From Candidatus Microbacterium phytovorans (lineage in GTDB: Bacteria > Actinomycetota > Actinomycetes > Actinomycetales > Microbacteriaceae): a DNA stretch of 64,000 nt. The position numbers and the translations under genes are program-made. The stretch's first letter is position 1. The number at the start of each line of letters is the position of its first letter. Below are positions 1-10,825 of the stretch, piece by piece. The notes beneath the pieces were generated by a model. The model had not been told where the DNA came from and made no database searches. It saw only the letters and a program-made list of their open reading frames with translations. Where the stretch lies: positions 1 through 64,000 of the forward strand of contig CP119321.1 of the NCBI GenBank assembly GCA_029202445.1. Direction: 5' to 3'.

Positions 1-2
1 TC

Positions 3-506
3 CTGCACACCGAACTGACGGATGCCGGGTGGGCCGACGGCATCCATCCGCTCGTCATCGAGTCGTTCGAACCGACCGTGCTCGCGCAGCTGAAAGCCCG
101 TGGCGTCCGGGCCGAGTTCGTCTTCCTGCTGGAGGCCGACGGGAAGCCCTACGACCTCGTGCTCGCGGACGGCCCGGCTGCGCCGACGTACCGGTCGATG
201 CTCGAGCCGTCCGCGCTGGACGCGCTCGCCGCCGAGGTCGACGGCATCAGCGTCGACAAGCTCCTGCTGGTCGGGCCGCCGGGCCTGGCCGTGCCGGCCC
301 TCGTCGGCGAGGCGCACGCCCGAGGTCTCCGTGTCTTCACCTGGACGTGCCGCCCCGAGAACGCGTTCCTCGAGCCGGAGTTCCGCTCGGGCGAGGACCC
401 CGCCGCGCACGGCGACTTCGCCGCGGAGTGGCGGCGGATCGCCGAGCTGGGGGTCGACGGTGTCTTCGTCGATCATCCCGACATCGGGATGACCGCCTTT
501 CGTTGA
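3..506 (+). CDS. Glycerophosphodiester phosphodiesterase, C-terminal part (5' end outside window)
   Basis: The open frame enters from the left edge and ends at TGA 504-506, so only about 167 C-terminal residues are present. Segments typical of the GDPD TIM barrel are seen: a VIESFEP strand near the beginning, FTWTCRPENAFL (the late catalytic-barrel strand where related enzymes read V.TWTV.N) and the terminal GVDGVFVDHPDIG motif, which normally reads GVDGiiTDyPd. The family hydrolyses glycerophosphodiesters to glycerol 3-phosphate and an alcohol. The N-terminal catalytic His/Glu residues lie outside the window, so activity cannot be judged. It may be secreted or cytoplasmic; the signal region is not visible. 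Confidence 0.85.
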   Translation: MHTELTDAGWADGIHPLVIESFEPTVLAQLKARGVRAEFVFLLEADGKPYDLVLADGPAAPTYRSMLEPSALDALAAEVDGISVDKLLLVGPPGLAVPALVGEAHARGLRVFTWTCRPENAFLEPEFRSGEDPAAHGDFAAEWRRIAELGVDGVFVDHPDIGMTAFR

Positions 507-550
507 CGCACGGTTGGCCGCTATCCACAGCGAGCACATAGGGTGAGGCC

Positions 551-1483
551 ATGACCACACCCGGCATCGTCGCCCGCGGAGTGCGCCGTTCCTTCGGTGA
601 CGTCCACGCCGTCCGCGACGTCTCGCTCGAAGCCCGCGAGGGCGCTGTCACGGGTCTGGTCGGACCCAATGGCTCGGGCAAGACCACTCTCCTGCTCATG
701 CTCGCGTCGCTGCTCACGCCCGACGCGGGCGAAGTGCGGATCGGCGGAGTCGACCCCGTCGCCGATCCCGCGGCCGCGCGCGCCCTGCTGGGCTGGATGC
801 CGGACGCGCTCGGCGCGTGGGCATCGCTCACGGCCCGCGAGACGATCGTGACGACCGCCCGCCTCTACGACCTCGACCGCGACGTCGCCCATGCGCGTGC
901 GACGCAGCTGCTGCAGGAGGTCGGTCTCACCGATCTCGCCGACGCACCGGCGCGTGTGCTCTCGCGCGGGCAGAAGCAGCGCCTCGGACTCGCGCGAGCG
1001 CTCGTCCACGACCCTCGCGTCCTGCTGCTGGACGAGCCGGCGTCGGGTCTCGACCCACAGGCCCGCATCGACCTCCGCCTGCTGCTGCGCCGCCTCGCCG
1101 CCGACGGCCGCACGATCCTCCTGTCGAGCCACATCCTCTCGGAGTTGGAGGAGGTCGTCGACGACGCGGTGTTCCTCGTGCAGGGCGCCACCGTGAGCTC
1201 CGAGCGGGTCGCCGAGGCGGCCACCCGCGTCCGGACGTGGCGGATCCGGCTCGCCGACCGCGACGCGACGGCCAGCGTGCTGCCGATCGCGCAGACGCTC
1301 GGGCTCGACGCCGCCCTCGTCCCCGTCGACCGCCGCGACGTGCTGGTGGGCTTCGACTCCGACGCCGCCGCGGCGACCGGCCTCGCCGCCCTCATCGGAG
1401 CCGGGCTTCCCGTCGCGGAGTTCTCCGCGGCGACAGGGCTCCTCGAACACACCTTCCTCGACCTCGAAGGGGGTGCGCGATGA
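551..1483 (+). CDS. ABC transporter ATP-binding protein (ABC-2 type exporter)
   Basis: A 310-residue nucleotide-binding protein with all core motifs: Walker A GPNGSGKTT near residues 38-46, signature LSRGQKQRLGLARAL, Walker B VLLLDEPASGLD, and the switch His in LLSSHILSELE. A roughly 90-residue C-terminal extension is typical of CcmA/DrrA-type subunits. It couples ATP hydrolysis to the membrane protein of the next gene, with which it shares an ATGA start/stop overlap. A -10 box TAGGGT (539-544) lies 6 nt before the ATG and there is no separate leader, so the transcript is probably leaderless. The substrate cannot be told from sequence. Confidence 0.93.
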   Translation: MTTPGIVARGVRRSFGDVHAVRDVSLEAREGAVTGLVGPNGSGKTTLLLMLASLLTPDAGEVRIGGVDPVADPAAARALLGWMPDALGAWASLTARETIVTTARLYDLDRDVAHARATQLLQEVGLTDLADAPARVLSRGQKQRLGLARALVHDPRVLLLDEPASGLDPQARIDLRLLLRRLAADGRTILLSSHILSELEEVVDDAVFLVQGATVSSERVAEAATRVRTWRIRLADRDATASVLPIAQTLGLDAALVPVDRRDVLVGFDSDAAAATGLAALIGAGLPVAEFSAATGLLEHTFLDLEGGAR

Positions 1484-2556
1484 ACGTCGTCCGGCTGTGG
1501 ACCATCGCGCGACTGGAACTCCTCCAGCGCGTGCGCACGGTGTCCTGGTACGTGCTCCTCGGGGTGTTCGCCCTCCTGCTCGTCGGAGCCACGGCGCTCG
1601 CCTTCCTGTCGTTCGGGGGTCAGGAGCAGACCGGTCCGGGCGTGTACTCGACCGTCGTCTACATCACGCTCCTCCTCGTGATCCTCGTCTCGCCCACCCT
1701 CAGCGGCAACAGCATCAACGGCGACCGGGATGCCGCGACCCTCGCCCCGCTGCAGGTCACCCTCGCCACGACGGCGGAGATCCTCCTCGGCAAGTTCCTC
1801 GCCGCCTGGATCACGGGGCTCGCCTTCGCCGCCGTGGCCGCCCCCTTCCTCCTCATCGCGACCCTGGCGGGCGGCGTGCAAGCGGCGACGGTGGCCGTGT
1901 CGCTGCTCGTGCTGATCGTGGAGATCGGCGTCATCGCCGCGATCGGGGTCGCCCTCAGCGGCATCCTGGCCCGTCCGCTGTTCTCGGTAGCGACGACCTA
2001 TCTGGTGGTCGCCGCCCTCGCGATCGGCACGGTGATCGGCTTCGGTCTCATCGGATCGAGCATGACCTCGGAGGCCACGGTCTCGCAGCGTAGTGCCGTG
2101 TACGGCGACGACGGGCCGTTGTGCATCGACGACACGACGACGTGCTGGGAGGAGCCCGAGAAGATGGTCTGCGACGAGTGGACCACCTACACGCAGCCGA
2201 CCATGAGGTTCGATCGCGTGTGGTGGCTGCTGTCGGCGAACCCCTTCGTCATCCTCGCCGACGCCACCCCGACGCAGTTCGACCGCTTCGGCAACCCGGA
2301 GGACGCGTTCGGCTACCTCAAGGTCGGTGTGCGCCAGACGCAGATACCCCCGGACCTGGAGATCGTGTGGGACGAGTGCGCGCCGTGGGACGAGGACCCG
2401 TATCCGACGGCGCAGGAGATCCTCGACCAGACGGTGCCGAGCTGGTTCGTCGGTCTCGGCGTGCAGCTGCTGCTCGCCGTGACGCTGCTGGTCTGGGCCT
2501 ACGCCCGTACCCGCACTCCCGCGCGCGCCCTGCCGCCGGGAACCCGCATCGCCTAA
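1480..2556 (+). CDS. ABC-2 type transporter permease with Cys-bearing extracytoplasmic loop
   Basis: A 358-residue membrane protein starting inside the stop codon of the ATPase gene (ATGA overlap), so the two are translationally coupled. Hydrophobic segments begin at about residue 20 (WYVLLGVFALLLVG), continue through four or five helices to about residue 190, and a last helix lies near the C terminus (FVGLGVQLLLAVTLLVWAYA). The NSINGDRDAATLAPL segment matches the conserved cytoplasmic stretch of ABC-2 permeases. Unusual for the family is a polar loop of about 130 residues before the last helix, with four cysteines (LCID, TCWEE, MVCDE, WDECAP) that could form disulfides outside the membrane. 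It is likely the pore of an exporter of unknown substrate. Confidence 0.88.
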   Translation: MNVVRLWTIARLELLQRVRTVSWYVLLGVFALLLVGATALAFLSFGGQEQTGPGVYSTVVYITLLLVILVSPTLSGNSINGDRDAATLAPLQVTLATTAEILLGKFLAAWITGLAFAAVAAPFLLIATLAGGVQAATVAVSLLVLIVEIGVIAAIGVALSGILARPLFSVATTYLVVAALAIGTVIGFGLIGSSMTSEATVSQRSAVYGDDGPLCIDDTTTCWEEPEKMVCDEWTTYTQPTMRFDRVWWLLSANPFVILADATPTQFDRFGNPEDAFGYLKVGVRQTQIPPDLEIVWDECAPWDEDPYPTAQEILDQTVPSWFVGLGVQLLLAVTLLVWAYARTRTPARALPPGTRIA

Positions 2557-2561
2557 AAGTT

Positions 2562-2583
2562 CGTATGAGAGTCCTCTCATACG
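2562..2583. promoter_or_regulatory. Perfect inverted repeat upstream of the subtilase gene
   Basis: Two 10-bp arms, CGTATGAGAG and CTCTCATACG, are separated by 2 bp, just after the stop of the ABC permease and 108 bp before the proposed protease start. There is no downstream T-run, and the A+T-richer composition differs from nearby hairpins, so an operator is more likely than a terminator. A second small dyad (TCCGC/GCGGA, 2591-2605) follows. Confidence 0.5.
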
Positions 2584-2691
2584 GGTATCGTCCGCGTACG
2601 GCGGATGCATAGCCTCCTTTCAGCCCCTGCTCAACCACGCCGGGGTCTTGGTATGCAAAATGCACGCCCCTGCACGAAAGGCGGTTCCACC

Positions 2692-5811
<3,120 letters not shown>

Positions 5812-5824
5812 GGGGCTCCCCAGC

Positions 5825-5859
5825 CCGAGGGGGCGGTGCGCGATGCACCGCCCCCTCGG
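5825..5859. terminator. Terminator-like hairpin between convergent genes
   Basis: A perfect 15-bp stem (CCGAGGGGGCGGTGC and its complement) with a 5-nt loop starts 13 nt after the subtilase stop. It lies between convergent genes and can serve both directions; the 3' tail is only TGTGT. Confidence 0.8.
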
Positions 5860-5919
5860 TGTGTCCGCCGGCAGGCGGCCACGGCGCGACGCCAGGCTCG
5901 GGCCTCGGGCCGAGCGAGG

Positions 5920-6318
5920 TCAGCGCGTGCAGAGCTTGAGGTCGGTGCCCTCGCCGAAGCGGTAGTCGTAGCTCGTGCCGTCGACGTCCACGACCACGCG
6001 CATGCCGTCGATGATCGCCTGCGTGTAGGACTGTCCGGGCTCGGCGCACCCGAGCGAGCCGTCGGAGAAGGTCACCTGCTCCGATGACACGACCGTCGCC
6101 TCACCGGTCACGCCCCGAGCCGCCAGGTCGTCCTGGATTGCCGTCCACCGATCGGCGGGCACGGCGGCGGGGGTGCCCGAAGGGCCTACCGCGCCGGGCG
6201 TCGTCGTCTGGAACGGTGGCCGGGACGAGGACTGCTCGGGCATCGGTGCTCCTGTCGCACAGGCGGTGAGGACGAGGGCGAGGGAGACCGCGGATGCCGC
6301 GGCGAGACGTCTGCGCAT
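5920..6318 (-). CDS. Small conserved lipoprotein of unknown function
   Basis: 132 residues. The start at 6318 is favoured because AGGAG lies 6 nt upstream and the protein then begins MRRRLAAASAVSLALVLTAC, a textbook lipoprotein signal with lipobox LTAC. A Pro/Thr/Ser-rich linker is followed by a compact domain with the motif GSLGCAEPGQSYTQAIIDG and a terminal LKLCTR, giving two conserved cysteines that could pair. Similar small domains occur in many actinobacterial lipoproteins with no assigned role. It is expected to be anchored on the outer face of the membrane. A longer reading frame extending to 6390 has no signal-like start. Confidence 0.75.
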   Translation of the reverse strand: MRRRLAAASAVSLALVLTACATGAPMPEQSSSRPPFQTTTPGAVGPSGTPAAVPADRWTAIQDDLAARGVTGEATVVSSEQVTFSDGSLGCAEPGQSYTQAIIDGMRVVVDVDGTSYDYRFGEGTDLKLCTR

Positions 6319-6364
6319 GGGGACTCCTGACGATCGCAGCCAGGCTAGGACCATCGGCTGAAGA

Positions 6365-6892
6365 TCAGCGGGGAGTCGGCTCGCCGGCATCCAGGGTCAA
6401 CTGCAGGAAAGTGAGGTCGAGCCACCGCCCGAACTTCGTCCCCACCTGCGAGGCCGTGCCGACCTGCACGAAGCCGAGGCGCTCGTGGAGCGCGATCGAG
6501 CCGGTGTTGCCCGCGTCGACCCCGGCGATGAGCACATGGATGCCGGCCGTGCGGGCGCGGTCGATGAGCGCCTCCATGAGGATGCGGCCGAGTCCCCGGC
6601 CCCGCTGATCGTCGCGGACGTACACCGAATGCTCCACGGTGTGACGGTAGCCGTCGTGCGGACGCCAGGGGCCGTAGGTCGCGTAGCCGATCGCCTCGTC
6701 GTCGGCGTCGACCGCGACGATCACGGGGTGACCGGCGGACTGGCGAGCGGTCATCCAGGCGACGCGGTCGGCGGCATCCACCGTCGCGTCGTTCCAGATG
6801 GCGGTCGTGTGAGCGACGGCGTCGTTGTAGATCGCGGCGATGGCCTCGCCGTCGCGCGGGTCAGCATCCCGCAGTCGAGGCGTGGACGTCAT
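6365..6892 (-). CDS. GNAT N-acetyltransferase of the phosphinothricin/methionine-sulfoximine type
   Basis: 175 residues, full length for the PAT/Bar/MddA group. The family pattern is clear: R.A...D..AI..IYN.AV near the N terminus, YGPWRPHDGYRHTVEHSVYV in the middle (with the catalytic-type Glu before SVYV), the acetyl-CoA loop QRGRGLGRILMEALI, and NTGSIALHERLGF near the C terminus. Family members acetylate the amino group of phosphinothricin, methionine sulfoximine or related analogues; housekeeping versions detoxify oxidised amino acids. It ends 46 bp upstream of the start of the lipoprotein gene (6318) and follows the hydrolase gene by 1 nt, so the minus-strand genes may be co-transcribed. 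Confidence 0.88.
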   Translation of the reverse strand: MTSTPRLRDADPRDGEAIAAIYNDAVAHTTAIWNDATVDAADRVAWMTARQSAGHPVIVAVDADDEAIGYATYGPWRPHDGYRHTVEHSVYVRDDQRGRGLGRILMEALIDRARTAGIHVLIAGVDAGNTGSIALHERLGFVQVGTASQVGTKFGRWLDLTFLQLTLDAGEPTPR

Positions 6893-6893
6893 G

Positions 6894-7478
6894 TCAGTCC
6901 CAGTCGAGGTAGTCCTCGATGACGGCGGCGGCCTCGCCCGCGTGCGTCGCGGCGAAGAGGTGGCCCGCGCCGTCGATGGTGACGAGGCTCACAAGTCCCG
7001 GGGCGGCGTCGCGGAGCGCTTCGCCGTTCGCGGGCGGGGTGATGTCGTCGTCGGAGCCCTGTAGGACGAGAACGGGGATGCCGTCGGCCAGCTCCGCTTC
7101 GGCCGGAACGTCGCTCTCGACGGCGAGGAGGAGCACGCCGTTGACGCGGTCGTGGTGCGCGCGGGCGACGGCGCGCGCGACCGTGCCGCCGAAGGCGTGA
7201 CCGCCCACCCACGCGTCGGCGATGCCAAGGTGGTCCATGACATCGACGACGTCCTGTGCGGCCTCGAGGAGCGTCGTGCCCTCGTCGGCGCCGGCGTGGC
7301 GGGAGCCGACGCGCACGATGCGGAAGTCCTCCTCCAGCATCACGTGCGCAAGCGTGCCCAGGTGCACGGGGTCGATGCCCTTGCCGGGAACGAGGACGAG
7401 CGCCGGGCCCGACCCCTCGTCGACGTAGGGGACGGCGCGGCCGTCGGGCTCGAAGATGTGGCGGTCTGTGTCAGTCAT
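6894..7478 (-). CDS. Alpha/beta hydrolase-fold protein lacking the nucleophilic serine
   Basis: 194 residues from the ATG at 7478; an upstream in-frame start at 7505 is possible but less natural. The fold is recognisable: LVLVPGKG (oxyanion strand), the nucleophile elbow GGHAFGG at residues 92-98, an acid candidate in LQGSDDDITP (residues 140-147) and His173 in DGAGHLF. The elbow normally reads G-x-S-x-G; here the central residue is Ala95 (GCC, one base from TCC), so the classical Ser triad is broken. The protein is also short, with almost no cap domain. It may be a non-hydrolytic binding protein or a decayed enzyme. It forms a likely two-gene unit with the acetyltransferase gene that follows 1 nt away. 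Confidence 0.82.
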   Translation of the reverse strand: MTDTDRHIFEPDGRAVPYVDEGSGPALVLVPGKGIDPVHLGTLAHVMLEEDFRIVRVGSRHAGADEGTTLLEAAQDVVDVMDHLGIADAWVGGHAFGGTVARAVARAHHDRVNGVLLLAVESDVPAEAELADGIPVLVLQGSDDDITPPANGEALRDAAPGLVSLVTIDGAGHLFAATHAGEAAAVIEDYLDWD

Positions 7479-7552
7479 GGATCCCTCTCGCGCAGACGCG
7501 TGCACCCTCCGGTCTATCAGCGTCGCGCAGGGTTCGCCAATCCGGTCGGGCT

Positions 7553-9139
7553 TCAGGGCTTGTCGGGTTTGCCGGGCTTGTCGGCTTTACCCGGCTTGCC
7601 CTTCGCCGCGTCGCGCTGTTGTTTGGCGGCGTCACGTTCTGCGGCGGCGGCCGCCTTCTGCTCTTCGCGGGCAGCCTTCGCTGCGGCGCGCTCGTCGGCG
7701 GCGGCGGTCTTGGCCGCGTCGCGCTCCGCCTTGCGCGCGGCGTTCTCGTCCTGCGGAGTCGGTTCGTCGACCGACACGGTCACCGTGGTCACCTCATCGG
7801 TGTCGGTCTCGGTGCCACCCAACAGGTCGGTGTCGGCCAGCGGCTCGACGACGGACGACGAGGGGGAAGGCACCGTCTCGACCTCCGTCGGACCGATGCT
7901 CGCGCCACCCACCCACCCTGCGGCGTGGAGCCCGATGATCACGGCCGCCGTGAGCGCCGAACCGACGACGACGGCGACGCGGGTGCGGCGGCGCCGACGC
8001 CGGAGCGAGCGTTCACGGCGCGATCCGCGGGGTACCGCATCGGCGGTCGCCGTATCGAACGACGCGGTGGCCGCCGCTGCCGGCGCGGCCGATGCGACGC
8101 CGTCCGTCGCCGCTCCGACCGGCAGAGGCGGGGGCGGCGGGTAGGAGGGCGGTGACGCGGTCGCTGCGAGGACGGGCGGAGCGACCACGGTGGGCGACTC
8201 GTCGGTGTCGATGAGTGCCGCGAAGACATCGAGGTCGGAACCGTCCGTATCCGTCGGCTCCGTCAACTCGCCGCCAGCGGTGCTCGCGTCGGGCGACACA
8301 TCACCGGGCAGTGTCGCGGCGATGACCGCCACCTCCTGCGCCGTGGGTCGTTCGGCCGGATCGGATGCCGTCATGCGCGTCAGCAGTTCGGTCCACTCCG
8401 GGCCGAACCACGCGGGGATCGCCGGCGATTCCACGAGCCGCGCCATCGCGGCACCGATGCCCGTGGCATCCGGGTAGGCGCGCTGAGCGGTCAGGGCCTC
8501 GCGCAGCACGAGGCCCAGGGCGTAGATGTCGGCGGGCGGGGCGGGAGCGGCGCCGCGCACCTGTTCGGGAGCGAGGTAGGCCGCCGTGCCGATCACGAAG
8601 CCGGGGGAGGTGTACCGTGCGCCGTCGGCGATGTGCGCGACGCCGAAGTCGGCGAGCTTCGCACGCCGCGGACGTCCGGGAAGGGGATCGTTCGCGAGGA
8701 GGATGTTCGACGGCTTGATGTCGCGGTGTACGACCCCGGCCGCGTGGACCACCTCGAGCGCGCCGGCGAGGTCGGCGGCCAGCAGCGCGACCGTCCGAGC
8801 GTCCTGCGGTCCGCGGCGCAGTTCCTCCGCCAGGGACGGCCCGTCGATCAGTTCCATGACGAGGTACGACGGCATCCCCGGTTCGATCCGTGCGTCGTAC
8901 AGCGTGACGAGCGAATGGTGATTGAGGGATGCCAGCAGCGCCATCTCGACGCGTGCGCGCGGGGCAGGGTTCGACCCATCGTCGGGGGTGCGGAGCATCT
9001 TCACCGCCACGGCCCGGCCGAGGATCACGTCGTCGGCGCGGTGGACGTCGGCCATCGCTCCGCGGCCGATGCAGTCTCCGACGGCGTACCGTCCGCCGAG
9101 CAGCTCGGCCGTGTGCTCGCCCTCGATGGGTGATGTCAC
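7553..9139 (-). CDS. Transmembrane serine/threonine protein kinase (PknA/B-like, without PASTA repeats)
   Basis: 528 residues. The GTG at 9139 is chosen over ATG 9166 because AGGAGG lies 7 nt upstream. The kinase domain spans about residues 18-280: glycine loop IGRGAMADV (24-32), Lys47 (VAVKML), HRDIKPSNIL with catalytic Asp140, DFG Asp164, and GTAAYLAPEQ in the activation segment. A Pro/Ala linker and a basic run (RRERSLRRRRRRT) precede one membrane helix (VAVVVGSALTAAVIIGLHAAG). The outer part is Thr/Val-rich, then an Ala/Lys/Glu-rich probable coiled coil, ending in Lys/Pro/Gly repeats. It is presumably a Hanks-type sensor kinase, but with no PASTA repeats the ligand is unknown. It appears monocistronic. 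Confidence 0.92.
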   Translation of the reverse strand: MTSPIEGEHTAELLGGRYAVGDCIGRGAMADVHRADDVILGRAVAVKMLRTPDDGSNPAPRARVEMALLASLNHHSLVTLYDARIEPGMPSYLVMELIDGPSLAEELRRGPQDARTVALLAADLAGALEVVHAAGVVHRDIKPSNILLANDPLPGRPRRAKLADFGVAHIADGARYTSPGFVIGTAAYLAPEQVRGAAPAPPADIYALGLVLREALTAQRAYPDATGIGAAMARLVESPAIPAWFGPEWTELLTRMTASDPAERPTAQEVAVIAATLPGDVSPDASTAGGELTEPTDTDGSDLDVFAALIDTDESPTVVAPPVLAATASPPSYPPPPPLPVGAATDGVASAAPAAAATASFDTATADAVPRGSRRERSLRRRRRRTRVAVVVGSALTAAVIIGLHAAGWVGGASIGPTEVETVPSPSSSVVEPLADTDLLGGTETDTDEVTTVTVSVDEPTPQDENAARKAERDAAKTAAADERAAAKAAREEQKAAAAAERDAAKQQRDAAKGKPGKADKPGKPDKP

Positions 9140-9267
9140 CGCGTGACCTCCTGCATCGCGCCCCATGCGCTGTGAAGGACTCTACGGGCGGGATCGCGTA
9201 GGCGCCTGGGGTTGACAGCGGGCCGGATTCCTGATTGCGGGCTCAGGGAGCCGGGCGTTGCGGCCGG

Positions 9268-9618
9268 TCAGCGCTGCGACGGCGTCTCGCGGGGAACCTT
9301 GATGAGCGCGCCGGCGATGAGGAAGACGACGGCTGCTGCGGGCTGAGCGATCGTCCAGACCAGTGCGTCGAAGGCGAACGGGTAGACGGGGTTCCAGACG
9401 ATCGCGATCGCGACGAACACGATGGTCCACCACCACTGGCGAGCCTGGAGGGCGAACCAACCGACGATGAGGCCGAGGATCGCCGTCGTGAAACGCACGG
9501 TCGACGGGCCCCACTCGATCGCGGCCAGCAGCGGCGCCGCGAACAGCACGGCGGCGGCGATGAGGCTCGGTGCGAGGGCGTTGCGCTGGAAGAGGACGGG
9601 CTCGGCGTGGCGTGACAT
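9268..9618 (-). CDS. Small membrane protein, DUF6804-like
   Basis: 116 residues with four predicted membrane segments: LAPSLIAAAVLFAAPLL, FTTAILGLIVGWFALQ, WWWTIVFVAIAIVW and WTIAQPAAAVVFLIAGAL. The signature (F)ALQARQWWW...VAIAIVWNPVYPF matches a small actinobacterial membrane family that I associate with DUF6804, of unknown function. The start is uncertain: ATG 9618 has GGGAG only 2 nt upstream, while ATG 9627, three codons earlier, has only a weak site. No partner gene is apparent. Confidence 0.72.
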   Translation of the reverse strand: MSRHAEPVLFQRNALAPSLIAAAVLFAAPLLAAIEWGPSTVRFTTAILGLIVGWFALQARQWWWTIVFVAIAIVWNPVYPFAFDALVWTIAQPAAAVVFLIAGALIKVPRETPSQR

Positions 9619-9717
9619 CGCTCCCATTATCCAACGTCCGATGGTTCGCGACCGAGGCATTGCCGGTGTCGGTGGGGGTCGGCAGACTGGGCCCACGATC
9701 GAGGCGAGGAGGCGGCG

Positions 9718-10332
9718 ATGCGAGCCGAGGAGAAGGCGACGGATGCCGAGAGCCGCCACGTCGTGCGACCGCTCACACCCGAGACCTTTCCGGCGTGGCT
9801 GGCTCTCGCCGAGAAGCACAACGGGGTGTGGGGCGGGTGCTACTGCTCCTACTTCCACGGCGACACCCCCGACACGGTGAAGGACGACTACGACCGCGCG
9901 AGGTTCAAGCGGCGCCTCGTCGAGGAGGGCGTGGCGCATGCCGCGCTCGTCTTCGACGGCGACGACGCCATCGCGTGGTGCGAGTTCGGGAGCCCGATCG
10001 AACTGCCCAACATCTACCACCGCAAGCAGTTCGACGCGGGGGAGTCGCGCCCCGCGCCGTGGCGGATCACCTGCTTCTTCGTCGACCGCGACCACCGGCG
10101 CTCCGGCGTCGCCCGTGAAGCGCTCGACGGTGCGCTCGCCCTCATCGCGCAGCAAGGCGGGGGCGAGGTCGTGTCGTTTCCGAACGAGCTCGTCCCCGGA
10201 AAGCGCACGTCGTCGTCCTTCCTGCACAACGGCACGCGCGCGATGTTCGAGAAGGCCGGCTTCACCTTCGAGCGGCACATCGGCAAGAGCAAGACGGTCA
10301 TGCGCCTCACCGTCCCGCCCGCGGCGGCGTGA
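9718..10332 (+). CDS. GNAT family N-acetyltransferase
   Basis: 204 residues with a good ribosome site (GAGGAGG, about 7 nt upstream). The N terminus carries a distinctive WGGCYCSYFH stretch with two nearby cysteines, seen in one actinobacterial GNAT subfamily. The acetyl-CoA region is ITCFFVDRDHRRSGVAREALDGAL, and the C-terminal GTRAMFEKAGF matches the last GNAT motif. The acceptor is unknown; the family acetylates small amines or protein N termini. It is a single gene, divergent from the small membrane protein. Confidence 0.82.
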   Translation: MRAEEKATDAESRHVVRPLTPETFPAWLALAEKHNGVWGGCYCSYFHGDTPDTVKDDYDRARFKRRLVEEGVAHAALVFDGDDAIAWCEFGSPIELPNIYHRKQFDAGESRPAPWRITCFFVDRDHRRSGVAREALDGALALIAQQGGGEVVSFPNELVPGKRTSSSFLHNGTRAMFEKAGFTFERHIGKSKTVMRLTVPPAAA

Positions 10333-10366
10333 CGCGCCGCTGCGTGGGCGCGGCTACCCTCGGAGC

Positions 10367-10711
10367 ATGGACGGCGCGAGGGATGCCGCGGTGATGCGCT
10401 TCTGCCGACACCGCAACGACGGACGGCGCTGCACGCGTCCGCTCGGCCATCCCGGGCTCCATCGTCACCGCACGATCATGTGGGCCGACCCGGCATCCGA
10501 TCCGCTTCGCTGTCCGGGGTCGGGGGAGCCGGCAGTGGCTGCGGCGACACTGCCCGACGGCTACCCCGACGGCCGGGCTCTCTGCCCCCACTGTCTGCGG
10601 CTCGTCGCCCTCGACGACGGCCGGTTGGAGCCGCACGACGCCTCCGACGAAGCGGAGCCGGATACCGAGATCGCCCGCCGCCGGGAGTGGATGAACCAGC
10701 TCGGCGGATGA
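10367..10711 (+). CDS. Small Cys/His-rich protein, possible zinc-binding, unknown function
   Basis: 114 residues. The ATG at 10367 follows a -10-like TACCCT (10355-10360) by exactly 6 nt, suggesting a leaderless mRNA. Cysteines and histidines group as CRHRNDGRRCTRPLGHPGLHRH near the N terminus, one CPGSG, and then LCPHCLRLV, which together could form one or two zinc knuckles. The C terminus is acidic and Arg-rich. I do not recognise a named family; the layout suggests a small regulatory or nucleic-acid-binding protein. It stands alone between a GNAT gene and an MFS carrier gene. Confidence 0.65.
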   Translation: MDGARDAAVMRFCRHRNDGRRCTRPLGHPGLHRHRTIMWADPASDPLRCPGSGEPAVAAATLPDGYPDGRALCPHCLRLVALDDGRLEPHDASDEAEPDTEIARRREWMNQLGG

Positions 10712-10825
10712 CGCCGGGCGGTGGCCGTACGCTCTCCTTGCGCACGCTTCGTCCCGATCCGCCCCACCCCTGACTCACATCTCCCTACGGCGACGCCGCC
10801 CCGCTCGAAAGGCATCCTGCTCCCC

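Noticed and set aside
865..2610. Minus-strand open frame of 581 codons opposite the ABC-2 genes
   Set aside because: Low-complexity Arg/Gly/Glu composition without motifs; it covers two well-supported plus-strand genes.
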